NCBI RefSeq assembly: GCF_025822765.1
Contig: NZ_JACKUK010000023.1
Span: 790,289-854,288 of the forward strand
Direction of reading: 5' to 3'
DNA: 64,000 nt
From: Mycobacterium barrassiae
Lineage (GTDB): Bacteria; Actinomycetota; Actinomycetes; Mycobacteriales; Mycobacteriaceae
The notes under the pieces are model-generated. The model did not search any database and was not told where the DNA came from. It worked only from the letters and a program-made list of their open reading frames with translations. Positions 47,671-55,860 of the stretch are shown in pieces; the first letter of the stretch is position 1; each line of letters opens with the position of its first letter. Position numbers and translations under genes: made by a program.

Positions 47671-48663
47671 CTAGTCGAGCGGCGCGTCATCCAGTCGAGT
47701 GACCACTTCCGCCAGGGCGCGCCGCGGTGTGGCGGGAAGCGGATCACTGTTGATGGGAGCCCACCCGACGCGCAACAGCATTTGCGGATAGCTCTCGTTG
47801 CCGAGAACTTCCGTCCTGACCGCCTCGCGCGTTTCCGGGATCTCCAACGGCTCGGTGATCGGGCAACTCGCGAGCCCCAGCGCGGTCGCGGTCAGCAGCA
47901 CCACGCTGGTGGCTTCACCGGCCCGGAGCCTCGACAGATCGTCGTCGTTGGTGGTGCCGAGCGCGAGGACCACCGCGTTGTCCTCGGCCGCGTCAACGTC
48001 GGGCGGTTGAGTAAGCGCCGATCCCGCGAACCACCGCGACGGGATTGCAGCCGACGCGTCCGGTACCGGGGTGCTCCGAGCAGGAACCCCAGCGACAGAC
48101 GCATACCTTCCACTCCACGCAGCCAGTTCGGCCGAATACTCGGCGTCGGCGGAATGCCGTAAGACGGCGTCGGCAACGATGTGCTTCAGGTGGGCGATGT
48201 CGTCGATCCTGCGCATGGTCACTCCGGCGCGCGCCGCCCGAGCACCCATCAAGGCGAGATCGCCTGTGGCTACTGGCCATTCACTGTAACTGCGGCGATC
48301 GGTACGCCGGCGCGGAATCGCCGCAGCCAAACTGATGTCCAGATCGGCCGGTGTCTGCCGGCGAAGCTCGATCGAGGCCAGATGATCGGCGTCGGCGGGA
48401 TTGGGGAACCGGTGGATCCTCGTCGCCCAGCCCAACGCCGCCAAGGCGATCACACAGTGGTTCAGCGCAGCACCACAACTCAGTAGCAGATCCCGCGAGT
48501 CGGGGTCTGTGTTCGGTAGTTGGCGATCACGGTCGGCGTACAGGTGCAGGCTCTCATCGCCCACCACCCAGCGCCACGGCTGAGAGTTGTGCACCGACGG
48601 TGCCCTGGTAGCCAGCAGGAGCGCCGATCTCATCGTCTCGGTGCCGGGAAAGTGTGAGCTCAT
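47671..48663 (-). CDS. Acg-type nitroreductase-like protein (Rv3131-like)
   Basis: 330 residues from the ATG at 48663 (GAGG 9 bases upstream); an ATG 12 codons earlier is open but less likely by comparison with Rv3131, whose N-terminus matches from here (SSHFPGTETMRSALLLATRAPSVHNSQPW). Other shared segments are AAAIPRRRTDRRSYSEWP, WSGRYASVAGVPAR and YPQMLLRVGWAPIN. The Acg/Rv3131/Rv2032 group are FMN-sequestering nitroreductase-fold proteins, possibly lacking normal enzymatic activity, and are DosR-induced. A variant box lies 72-85 bases upstream. Confidence 0.92.
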   Translation of the reverse strand: MSSHFPGTETMRSALLLATRAPSVHNSQPWRWVVGDESLHLYADRDRQLPNTDPDSRDLLLSCGAALNHCVIALAALGWATRIHRFPNPADADHLASIELRRQTPADLDISLAAAIPRRRTDRRSYSEWPVATGDLALMGARAARAGVTMRRIDDIAHLKHIVADAVLRHSADAEYSAELAAWSGRYASVAGVPARSTPVPDASAAIPSRWFAGSALTQPPDVDAAEDNAVVLALGTTNDDDLSRLRAGEATSVVLLTATALGLASCPITEPLEIPETREAVRTEVLGNESYPQMLLRVGWAPINSDPLPATPRRALAEVVTRLDDAPLD

Positions 48664-48734
48664 TCGTCCAAACCTCGAAAGGAGAAGGTCTTGTGTCATC
48701 TGTCAGAGTGCCGCGTCCCCATCAATATGGAGAG

Positions 48735-48748
48735 GGTCTAAAGACCCG
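48735..48748. promoter_or_regulatory. DosR-like inverted repeat with A/T swap
   Basis: GGGTCTAAAGACCC has perfect 6-base arms (GGGTCT and AGACCC) around AA. It fits GGGNC-N4-GNCCC but has T where the consensus arm GGGACT has A. Position: 72-85 bases upstream of the Acg-like gene and just after the universal stress protein gene stop. Confidence 0.55.
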
Positions 48749-48773
48749 GATTCGAATGACTTGCGGTGTCGAC

Positions 48774-49676
48774 CTATGCCTGACGGGCCACGATCACCGG
48801 AATCCGCGCCGCGTGCGCGACGGCTGAGCTCACCGAGCCCAGGAGCAGGCCCGCGAATGCCCCGCGACCGTGACTGCCCACAACCAGGAGCTGCGCCTGT
48901 CGCGATTCGTCGAGCAGCCGCTTGGCCGGGCTGTCCTGACCGACCACCCGCCGAACGACGACGTCCGGATAGCGTTCGCACCAGCCGGCGAGCCGTTGAG
49001 CGAGTTCTTCATCGGCCTGCGCCGCCACACCCTCGGGTGCCACGTCAATAGCGAAATCGGCGCTGTTCATCCACGTGTGGACGGCAACCAGCTCGGCGCC
49101 GCGCCGTGATGCCTCGTCGAAGGCGATGGCGGTCGCACGCTCGGATGCCGGCGACCCGTCGATACCGACGACCACGGGTGCGTCGACGGCATAGTTCGTG
49201 ACCGGCTCCTCGTCGTGGATGATGGCAACCGGGCATTGGGCGTGGTGCAACAGTCCCGAACTGACCGAACCAAGCAACAGCTCCTTCACCCCGCCGAGAC
49301 CGCGGCATCCGACCACGACCATCTCGGCGTCCTTCGACATGTCCGCAAGGGTGGGCACAATCGGCCCGGGAACCACCCGATGCTCCGTGGCGAAATCGGG
49401 TGCGCCGGAGGTGGCCTCGAGCACCACCTTCATGGCGTCGTTGACAACCTGCTCTGCGCGCCGGTCCCGCTCGATCCAGTAGTCGGCCGATATCGGGATG
49501 TCCACCCACGCGCCGGTGTCCACCGTGGGCAAGACGTGGACGACCGTCAACGGCACGTTGCGAAGTGCCGCGTCGCGGGCGGCCCATTCGGTCGCGATAT
49601 CCGATGCGGGCGAACCGTCGACTCCGACGACGATGCCGTGATAGTTGGTATCCGAAGATGGTGTTGCAGCAGACAT
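48774..49676 (-). CDS. Tandem-domain universal stress protein
   Basis: 300 residues from the ATG at 49676 with AAGGAG 6 bases upstream. Two UspA domains: IVVGVDGSPASD with VVGCRRGLGG-like loop (GCRGLGGVKELLLGSVS) and VVVGIDGSPASE with VVGSHGRGAFAGLLLGSVS, so both ATP loops look functional. A paralogue of the protein at 38078 and similar to Rv2623/Rv2005c. It follows the small three-helix protein gene after 16 bases, so both probably use the DosR-type box at 49975. Confidence 0.93.
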   Translation of the reverse strand: MSAATPSSDTNYHGIVVGVDGSPASDIATEWAARDAALRNVPLTVVHVLPTVDTGAWVDIPISADYWIERDRRAEQVVNDAMKVVLEATSGAPDFATEHRVVPGPIVPTLADMSKDAEMVVVGCRGLGGVKELLLGSVSSGLLHHAQCPVAIIHDEEPVTNYAVDAPVVVGIDGSPASERATAIAFDEASRRGAELVAVHTWMNSADFAIDVAPEGVAAQADEELAQRLAGWCERYPDVVVRRVVGQDSPAKRLLDESRQAQLLVVGSHGRGAFAGLLLGSVSSAVAHAARIPVIVARQA

Positions 49677-49692
49677 TTCACACTCCTTGGGA

Positions 49693-49938
49693 CTATTGCG
49701 AGCCGACCGCTTGCATCGGCCGATCGGAACCCGCACTGCGGGCGAGGATTCGTCGACTCCTGTTGAGGGTCAGCGGAATCAAGTGCGCGGTCACAGTCGC
49801 TCGCGCGGCCAGCTCGGCGTAGACCTCGTTGACGACACTCTCGATGTCGATTCGCGTGCGGTCGGAAAATCTGGTGCGCAGCTCAGATACAACACGGTCG
49901 AGCTCGTCGCGCACCGTTGGCTCCGCGAGACTGGTCAT
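49693..49938 (-). CDS. Small three-helix-bundle protein (DUF3562-like)
   Basis: 81 residues. Three predicted amphipathic helices: VRDELDRVVSELRTRF (9-24), DIESVVNEVYAELAARA (31-47) and VTAHLIPLTLNRSRRIL (49-65). The arrangement and the HLIPLTLNRSRR end resemble small actinobacterial three-helix dimerisation-domain proteins. First gene of a two-gene operon with the universal stress protein; a DosR-type box is 37-50 bases upstream of its ATG. Function unknown; a protein-interaction role is inferred. Confidence 0.72.
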   Translation of the reverse strand: MTSLAEPTVRDELDRVVSELRTRFSDRTRIDIESVVNEVYAELAARATVTAHLIPLTLNRSRRILARSAGSDRPMQAVGSQ

Positions 49939-49974
49939 GACCGAATTGTCGGACGGATATGCGCGCCGGGACTA

Positions 49975-49988
49975 CGGACCAAAGTCCC
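49975..49988. promoter_or_regulatory. DosR-type box for the three-helix protein-USP operon
   Basis: CGGACCAAAGTCCC, one mismatch to GGGNC-N4-GNCCC, with the right arm AAAGTCCCGGA matching the consensus well. Located 37-50 bases upstream of the start at 49938 on the minus strand. Confidence 0.72.
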
Positions 49989-50066
49989 GGAAACGGGTAG
50001 CGTGGGTCACTTTCGCGGCCATGGGTGACCTGCGTTGCTAACAGTCGAGGCGCACGCACATCGCGA

Positions 50067-50102
50067 GGGACCAAGGTCACTTGCAATCGTGCCTTTGGGC
50101 TC
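50067..50102. promoter_or_regulatory. Tandem DosR-type boxes upstream of fdxA
   Basis: GGGACCAAGGTCAC (50067-50080, one mismatch) and GTGCCTTTGGGCTC (50089-50102, two mismatches) start 22 bases apart, 59-72 and 37-50 bases before the fdxA ATG. The distal copy is the stronger one. Confidence 0.65.
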
Positions 50103-50138
50103 CCCCGCGCTGCCACATCGGGTTTCTACCGTGGTGCC

Positions 50139-50492
50139 ATGACCTATGTGATCGGTTCAGCATGCGTTGATGTCATGGACAAGTCGTGTGTACTCGAGTG
50201 CCCGGCCGACTGCATTTACGAGGGCGCGCGCACCCTCTACATCAATCCCGACGAGTGTGTCGACTGCGGGGCGTGCAAGTTGGTCTGCCGCGTGGAGGCG
50301 ATCGAGTACGAGACCGACCTCGACGACGACGACCTTTGGCACCTCGAAGACAACGCCGCGTTCTTCCAGACCGTGCTGCCCGGACGGACGGAGCCATTGG
50401 GCTCGCCGGGCGGCGCGCAGACGGTCGGCAGGGTTGGTGTCGACACCCCACGCGTAGCGGCCATGCCGGTGAGGGATCACGTAGACCACTGA
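50139..50492 (+). CDS. fdxA: 7Fe ferredoxin
   Basis: 117 residues. The N-terminal part matches the FdxA type that holds one [3Fe-4S] and one [4Fe-4S] cluster: ACVDVMDKSCVLECPADCIYEG (about residues 7-28) and ECVDCGACKLVCRVEAI (about 42-58). The last cysteine is followed by Arg instead of the usual Pro. The C-terminal 35 residues, Gly/Arg-rich, are longer than in most FdxA. FdxA (Rv2007c) is DosR-controlled in M. tuberculosis. Likely electron carrier for the reductases of the island. Confidence 0.92.
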   Translation: MTYVIGSACVDVMDKSCVLECPADCIYEGARTLYINPDECVDCGACKLVCRVEAIEYETDLDDDDLWHLEDNAAFFQTVLPGRTEPLGSPGGAQTVGRVGVDTPRVAAMPVRDHVDH

Positions 50493-50515
50493 TCAGACCG
50501 GTTGATATGACCGAC

Positions 50516-50548
50516 ACGTAAAGGCGCTGCAACGCAGCGCCTTTACGT
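50516..50548. terminator. Strong hairpin terminator after fdxA
   Basis: A 15-base perfect stem whose arms are 50516-50530 and 50534-50548, with only AAC between them (inner arms GGCGCTGC / GCAGCGCC). It begins 24 bases after the fdxA stop. The AAAG/CTTT base gives a short T stretch in the right arm. By far the strongest hairpin I found in the window. Confidence 0.85.
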
Positions 50549-50602
50549 CACGTCCGCGTCGCGACGTAGCCCGAATAGGGGCACTTCGCCACAGTCGACA
50601 AG

Positions 50603-50616
50603 GGGCCCATCGGCCC
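50603..50616. promoter_or_regulatory. DosR-type box upstream of a small Cys/His protein gene
   Basis: GGGCCCATCGGCCC fits GGGNC-N4-GNCCC exactly and lies 60-73 bases upstream of the ATG at 50676, the usual distal position in this window. Confidence 0.68.
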
Positions 50617-50675
50617 TATTGCCAATCCGCCGCCGGGCGCATCCTGACGGTAATCAACCGAAGAGGAGCGCGATC

Positions 50676-50891
50676 ATGTCGAGCGATGTGGAAATGCACA
50701 GTGATGTCGAACCGCTGATCCACTACTGCCGCACCTGCGGTCACCCAAAAGAACAACACAACCTTGACTTTCACGGTGACCCGAAAGAGGCTCACGAACT
50801 CTATCGCCACGGCGAGTACGTGTGCCATGACATGACGGGCTTGAACTCGACCGTGCATTGCATCTGCGTGGGATGGAACGGTTGGTCCTGA
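50676..50891 (+). CDS. 71-residue Cys/His-rich protein
   Basis: 71 residues from the ATG at 50676 with AGAGGAG 7 bases upstream. Contains CRTCGHPKEQHN (about 18-29), then VCHDMTG and HCICVGWNGWS at the C-terminus: five cysteines and several histidines spaced like metal ligands. Acidic N-terminus. No family is recognised. Its position between two island transcripts and its exact DosR-type box suggest a hypoxia-induced small metal-binding protein. Confidence 0.75.
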   Translation: MSSDVEMHSDVEPLIHYCRTCGHPKEQHNLDFHGDPKEAHELYRHGEYVCHDMTGLNSTVHCICVGWNGWS

Positions 50892-50940
50892 CGAGGATCG
50901 GCGTGCGCATCAGCTCGCGCAGATCGCGCCCGGTAGGCCC

Positions 50941-51633
50941 TCAGGTATCGAAGGTGATGACTTCGCCCCGATTGATCGACACCCAGTCACGCGCCTCGAG
51001 GTAGGGGCGGAAGGTCTCGGTGATCAGCTTTCCGTCTTCGGGGGTCTTCGGCCGCTGAAGCTCGTACAGGTGCGGAAACTCCGTCCAGCCGACGACGGCG
51101 TCCCAGAGCCGCAGTGCTGCCTCCCCGGTGGGCGGGTCGATGAGCACCGGCCCGAAGAGACACTGCCCGTCGGGAAAGAACATCGTCGGCACGCCGTAGC
51201 CGCCGGCATCGACCACCCGCTGGTGATCGGCCATCACCTCGTCCCCGGTGGTCGGGTCGGCGATCGCCTGGTCGACCAGTTCCGGATCGAGACCGAGTTC
51301 AGTGAGGAGGTGCCGTGCGACGGCCTTCTCGTGGGGCTTGTGCCCGTCGACGTGCAGCGCCCGGCCCGCCCGGGCGTACCACGCGTCGAGGTCCCCCATC
51401 GATCGGCGCCGCAACAGCGCACCGATGCGCATCATCGACCATCCGTAGGACCATTCCCGTTCCCACGGGTGCTTCTTACCCTCTTGACGGTTGATCTCCT
51501 CGAGGCTGAAGAAGCGCCAGTTCACTTCGAGGCCCGTCAGGTCTGCGACCTCGCGAATCCACAGCGACGTCTGGTACGCGTAGGGACACATCACGTCGAA
51601 ATGGAAGTCGACGGAGGCAGGACGACTCGTCAC
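50941..51633 (-). CDS. DsbA-fold protein, mycothiol-dependent nitroreductase-like
   Basis: 230 residues. Thioredoxin/DsbA fold with the active-site segment [14 protein letters not shown] (about 11-24), a long helical insertion, and [10 protein letters not shown] with the conserved cis-Pro (about 147-156), then [19 protein letters not shown]. The layout resembles Rv2466c, whose motif is CPWC; here it is CPYA, so only the first Cys is kept, which permits glutaredoxin-like monothiol chemistry. The start may be the GTG/ATG at 51633. It converges on the small Cys/His protein gene and shows no DosR-type box. Confidence 0.82.
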   Translation of the reverse strand: MTSRPASVDFHFDVMCPYAYQTSLWIREVADLTGLEVNWRFFSLEEINRQEGKKHPWEREWSYGWSMMRIGALLRRRSMGDLDAWYARAGRALHVDGHKPHEKAVARHLLTELGLDPELVDQAIADPTTGDEVMADHQRVVDAGGYGVPTMFFPDGQCLFGPVLIDPPTGEAALRLWDAVVGWTEFPHLYELQRPKTPEDGKLITETFRPYLEARDWVSINRGEVITFDT

Positions 51634-51744
51634 AACTGAACCCTAGGTCGCGGCGGCGAGCATCTCAATGATGGAGCCGATCAGCCAACGAATGCCACGC
51701 GAAGTGCGACGATCGCGGTCGAGCGCCAGGAAAGGAGTGTCCCG

Positions 51745-52635
51745 ATGGACCCCGTCATCATCGAATGTGCGATCAACGGTGTGACGTCGAAGGCCACCAA
51801 CCCGCATGTGCCCGTCGCACCTTCGGAGATCGCCGCTGAAGCCATCGCCTGTATGGACGCGGGAGCGGCGATCATCCACAATCACATCGATCTTCCCGGC
51901 GCCAGCGTGGAGCACGCTGTCGAGCGTTATCTCGAGGCCTGGCGTCCGGTGCTCGCCGCTCGGCCCGACGCCTTGCTCTATCCGACGATTCATTTCGATG
52001 CCACCGGCTCATGTTCATACGAGCACCTTGTTGCACTCGCCGCAGCGGGTATGCGAATCGGGATCACCGATCCCGGCTCGGTCAACCTGGGCATCAGGGA
52101 CGCCGAAGGCCTACCTTCGGGTGACTTCGTGTACCGCAACTCATTCGACGTCATCGGCCGCGCCTTCGACATCTGCCGTGATGGACTGCTGGGCCCGAGT
52201 CTGGCGATCTACGAGCCGGGCTTTCTGCGAGCCACCCTCGCATGGTGGAGCGCAGGCCGCTTGCCCGCCGGGGCGATGATCAAGCTGTACTTCTCTACCG
52301 AACGGGGTTACCTCGGCGCGCCTTTCGGGCTGCCACCGACCGAACGCGCGCTCGACGCATACCTCGAACTGCTCGACGGCTGCGATATTCCGTGGGCGGT
52401 TTCCATCGTCGGCGGTGACCTGTGTGCAGATCGACTCGCCGAACTGGCCCTCGAACGCGGCGGGAACCTTCATGTGGGACTGGAGTTCTACGGCGGCGAC
52501 CGCACGCCGACCAACGTCGACCTGGTGTCCGAAGCCGTGGCGCTGTGCCAACGGGTGGGCCGACGGGTCGCGACGCCCGACGAGGCCGCGCAGATCCTCG
52601 GATTGCCACTGGGGTGTCATGAATCCGGCCGGTAG
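51745..52635 (+). CDS. Beta-keto acid cleavage enzyme (BKACE, DUF849)
   Basis: 296 residues. TIM barrel of the BKACE family that splits beta-keto acids with acetyl-CoA: IIECAINGVTSKATNPH at the N-terminus, the metal ligands IIHNHID (about 43-49), and YPTIHFD, AIYEPG and VSIVGGDL downstream. The ribosome binding site is AGGAAAGGAG, 7-16 bases upstream. Substrate specificity of this broad family cannot be read. The next gene, a P450-reductase fusion, is on the same strand after about 70 bases. Confidence 0.88.
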   Translation: MDPVIIECAINGVTSKATNPHVPVAPSEIAAEAIACMDAGAAIIHNHIDLPGASVEHAVERYLEAWRPVLAARPDALLYPTIHFDATGSCSYEHLVALAAAGMRIGITDPGSVNLGIRDAEGLPSGDFVYRNSFDVIGRAFDICRDGLLGPSLAIYEPGFLRATLAWWSAGRLPAGAMIKLYFSTERGYLGAPFGLPPTERALDAYLELLDGCDIPWAVSIVGGDLCADRLAELALERGGNLHVGLEFYGGDRTPTNVDLVSEAVALCQRVGRRVATPDEAAQILGLPLGCHESGR

Positions 52636-52704
52636 CCGGCTCGGCATGCCTCAATTGTCAGAAACGTCAGATCCATGGCGCAGTGTGTTTCTATGCTGCC
52701 CGCC

Positions 52705-55700
52705 ATGGCCGAGTTCGCACCGTCGCTGCCCCCGCAGCTCGACGACGTTCCGTCCGCTGTGGGCCGGTTGCCCACCTGGGCCGACGTCGCCGGGCGCCCC
52801 TACGCCCTGCCGATCGACATTCTGGGCGAGCGCCATGGACCGCTCTTCTACTCCGATCACAACGGCTTCCGCAAGCTGTATGCGTGCTCAGCAGACCTCG
52901 TCGATGAACTGTGCGACGAGAGCAGGTTCGCCAAGAACCTGACCCCACCGCTGGCCAGGGTCCGCCCGCTGGCCGGCGACGGACTGTTCACGGCCTATTA
53001 CGGGGAACCGAATTGGCGGAAGGCGCACGATGTTCTGCTGCCCGGCTTCAGCTATGCGGGCCTGCGCAACTACCACGCTGCCATGCTCGACATCAGCTCT
53101 GCGCTCATCGCGCGCTGGGACTCGCGTGTCGGCCGCGATGCTGTAGACGCTTCTGCCGATTTGCAGAAGCTCGCGATGGACACCGTCGCCCTGGCCGGAT
53201 TCGGGGCGCGGTTCAACTCCTTCGATCACGAAGGTCTGGCACCGGTGCCGGCAAGCTTCACCGCCGCGCTCGGCGATCTCGGAAACGACGGTACGACAAC
53301 CCGATTCGAGACCGAACTGACATATTTGAACTCGGTTTTCGATGATCTGATCGCGGCGCACAGCACCGGCGAACCCGCAGATGTCGACGATCTGCTCTAC
53401 GTCATGGTCGGGCGGGACGCGGCAGGCAATCCTGTGCTCGACCCGGAAAACATCCGCAACCAGATCATGACGTTCTTGATCGCTGGGCAGCTGACGACGT
53501 CGGAGCTGATGCCAAACGTCCTCTACAACCTGATGCATCATCCCGCTGTGTTCCGGCAGGTCCAAACCGAAGTGGATGGCGTCTTCGGGGCTGACAGCGA
53601 CTACCTGCCGAGCTATGACGACATCGGAAAGTTGAGCTATTTACGGCAAGTGATCGACGAGACCCTGCGGCTGTCCCCGCCGGTGCTCGGGTTCGATCGA
53701 ATGGCCCTGGCGGACACTGTCATAGGCGGAAAGTATCCGGTCAAGGCAGGCGAGGCTGTCACAGTGCTCACCGGCGCACTTCATCGCCAGACCGGCTGGG
53801 GGGACAACGTTGAGTTGTTCGATCCGGGCCGGTTCGACAGCGCGCGGGCAGCGGGGCGCCCTGCGGCGCTGTTCAAACCGTTCGGCACCGGTGCGCGGTC
53901 CTGCATCGGACGCCAGTTCGCCTTGCACGAGGCGACCATGGCCGTGGCCCGCGTGGTGCACCGGTATCGATTGATCGACTCACAACACTATGTGCTGCGA
54001 TGGGAAGGCCCATTGAGCCGTCGGCCGGTTGCCTTCTGTTTCGATGTTGTCCACCGCACCCCTGACGACCGTCGGTGCGAGGTCGTCGTTACCGAGGTGT
54101 CGGCCCAGCCGACTGAAGGTCACACGTCGGCGATGAAGCAAGGCACCACGCTGGCCGTGTTGTTCGGCTCCAATCTGGGGACCTGTCGCGCCCTGGCGAC
54201 CCAACTCGCCGAGGAAGCCACCACCATGGGTTGCACCGTGACCGTCGGGCCCCTCGACGACGCGGTGGGCGGCCTGCCGGACGCCGATGCGAACCTGATC
54301 ATCACCTCGTCCTACAACGGGCAGCCCACCGACGACGCACGCGCGTTCGTGGCCTGGCTGTCGAGCGATGATGCCGCGCTGCGCGGCAGCCCCAACGTCG
54401 CGGTGCTCGGTGTCGGCGATCGGAACTGGGCCGACACCTACCAGGCGGTGCCCAAGCGGATCGACGAACGGCTCACAGAACTCGGCGCGACGCCGCTGCT
54501 TCCCAGAGCCGAAGCCGATACTTCCGGAGATCTCACCGGGACAGTCGAGGAATTCGAGGTCGCCCTGTGGACGGCCATGGCACAGCACTTCGGGGATCCC
54601 GATGCCGCGCCCGTCAGCGACACCGACGAACCGCTCTACGACCTCCGCCCCATCGTGGGGCCGGTCACTACAGCAATTGACCAACGTTTCATGGTGGTGC
54701 CGATGACCGTCGTCGAGAACGACGAACTGGTCAGCGCCGACAACTCGTTGGGTCAGGCGAAACGGCATGTCCGCGTTGCTCTTCCCGACGATGTCACCTA
54801 TCACACCGGAGACCATCTGACGGTCCTTGCCGATAACCCGCCCGAACTGGTCGACGCCGTGCTCGAAGGACTGGGCATCGATCCCGATCAACGCCTGGCG
54901 ATCAACCCGCGACGAAGCAGCCGCCGGCTCATTGCCCTCGATCGCGAGGTCAGCGTGCGTGAACTGCTCACCCATTTCGTGGAGCTGCGAAAGCCGGCCA
55001 CCCCCAGCCAGTTACGTCGGCTCGCGGCGTCCAATTCGTGCGAACCGGAGCGGCAACGGCTCGAAGCGCTCGCCGAGATGACCGGACCGTGCGAACTCAG
55101 CCCGGTCGAGTGCCTGCTGGAGTTCGCGGCGTGCGATGTCACCGGAGCGGAACTGCTCGAGATGCTCGAGCCGATGACGCCGCGCCACTACTCGATCGCA
55201 TCGTCGTCGAAACGATCGCCCGGCGTGGTCCACCTCATCGTCAGCGTGCTGGACGCACCCGCCAGGTCCGGTCGCGGACTCTTCAAGGGTGTGGCGTCCA
55301 ACCACCTCGCAGCCATGGACCCCGGGACGCCCATCCGCGCCCGGGTGGACCAGGCGCGTGAGGCATTTCGAGCGGGCGCCGACCCCGAGAAGAATGTGAT
55401 CCTGGTCAGCGCGGGTACCGGCGTGGCCCCATTCTGCGGATTTCTCGGCGACCGGTTGGCGGCGCGGGAGGCAGGCGAGCAGTACACGTCCGCGTTGTGC
55501 TTCTTCGGTGTGCGCGACCCTGACGTCGACTACATCTTCCGCGACCAGTTCGAGATGGGCGAAGAACTCGGCATCGTGCGGATGCGTCCGGCGTTCTCCC
55601 GCGCACCGCAGGATGGAGTCCGCTATGTGCAGGACCGGATCACCGCCGACGCCGACGAGGTGTGGGACCTGCTCGGCGACCCCGCGAAGGACGCCCACGT

Positions 55701-55860
55701 TTACGTCTGCGGGGACGGCGCGAAAATGGCTCCCGCGGTACGCGGGGCATTCCTCGACATCTACTGCGCGCGAACTGGATCCGATGAAAGTCAGGCGCGC
55801 GACTGGCTCATCGACCTGGTCGAGTCCGACCGCTACGTCGAGGACGTGTGGGCGGGCTAG
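52705..55860 (+). CDS. Self-sufficient cytochrome P450-NADPH reductase fusion (CYP102-like)
   Basis: 1051 residues from the ATG at 52705 (an ATG 10 codons earlier is open). P450 domain 1-460: I-helix FLIAGQLTTSE (about 257-267), ExxR in DETLRLSPP, haem-ligand C400 in FGTGARSCIGRQ. A linker is followed by a flavodoxin-like FMN domain (about 475-620, LFGSNLGTCRALATQL) and an FAD/NADPH reductase domain (about 655-1051, PRHYSIASS, VSAGTGVAPFCGFL and VYVCGDGAKMAP). This is the order of the fatty-acid hydroxylase P450 BM3 family. The enzyme likely hydroxylates fatty acids or related lipids using NADPH alone. It overlaps the convergent next gene by 4 bases. Confidence 0.94.
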   Translation: MAEFAPSLPPQLDDVPSAVGRLPTWADVAGRPYALPIDILGERHGPLFYSDHNGFRKLYACSADLVDELCDESRFAKNLTPPLARVRPLAGDGLFTAYYGEPNWRKAHDVLLPGFSYAGLRNYHAAMLDISSALIARWDSRVGRDAVDASADLQKLAMDTVALAGFGARFNSFDHEGLAPVPASFTAALGDLGNDGTTTRFETELTYLNSVFDDLIAAHSTGEPADVDDLLYVMVGRDAAGNPVLDPENIRNQIMTFLIAGQLTTSELMPNVLYNLMHHPAVFRQVQTEVDGVFGADSDYLPSYDDIGKLSYLRQVIDETLRLSPPVLGFDRMALADTVIGGKYPVKAGEAVTVLTGALHRQTGWGDNVELFDPGRFDSARAAGRPAALFKPFGTGARSCIGRQFALHEATMAVARVVHRYRLIDSQHYVLRWEGPLSRRPVAFCFDVVHRTPDDRRCEVVVTEVSAQPTEGHTSAMKQGTTLAVLFGSNLGTCRALATQLAEEATTMGCTVTVGPLDDAVGGLPDADANLIITSSYNGQPTDDARAFVAWLSSDDAALRGSPNVAVLGVGDRNWADTYQAVPKRIDERLTELGATPLLPRAEADTSGDLTGTVEEFEVALWTAMAQHFGDPDAAPVSDTDEPLYDLRPIVGPVTTAIDQRFMVVPMTVVENDELVSADNSLGQAKRHVRVALPDDVTYHTGDHLTVLADNPPELVDAVLEGLGIDPDQRLAINPRRSSRRLIALDREVSVRELLTHFVELRKPATPSQLRRLAASNSCEPERQRLEALAEMTGPCELSPVECLLEFAACDVTGAELLEMLEPMTPRHYSIASSSKRSPGVVHLIVSVLDAPARSGRGLFKGVASNHLAAMDPGTPIRARVDQAREAFRAGADPEKNVILVSAGTGVAPFCGFLGDRLAAREAGEQYTSALCFFGVRDPDVDYIFRDQFEMGEELGIVRMRPAFSRAPQDGVRYVQDRITADADEVWDLLGDPAKDAHVYVCGDGAKMAPAVRGAFLDIYCARTGSDESQARDWLIDLVESDRYVEDVWAG

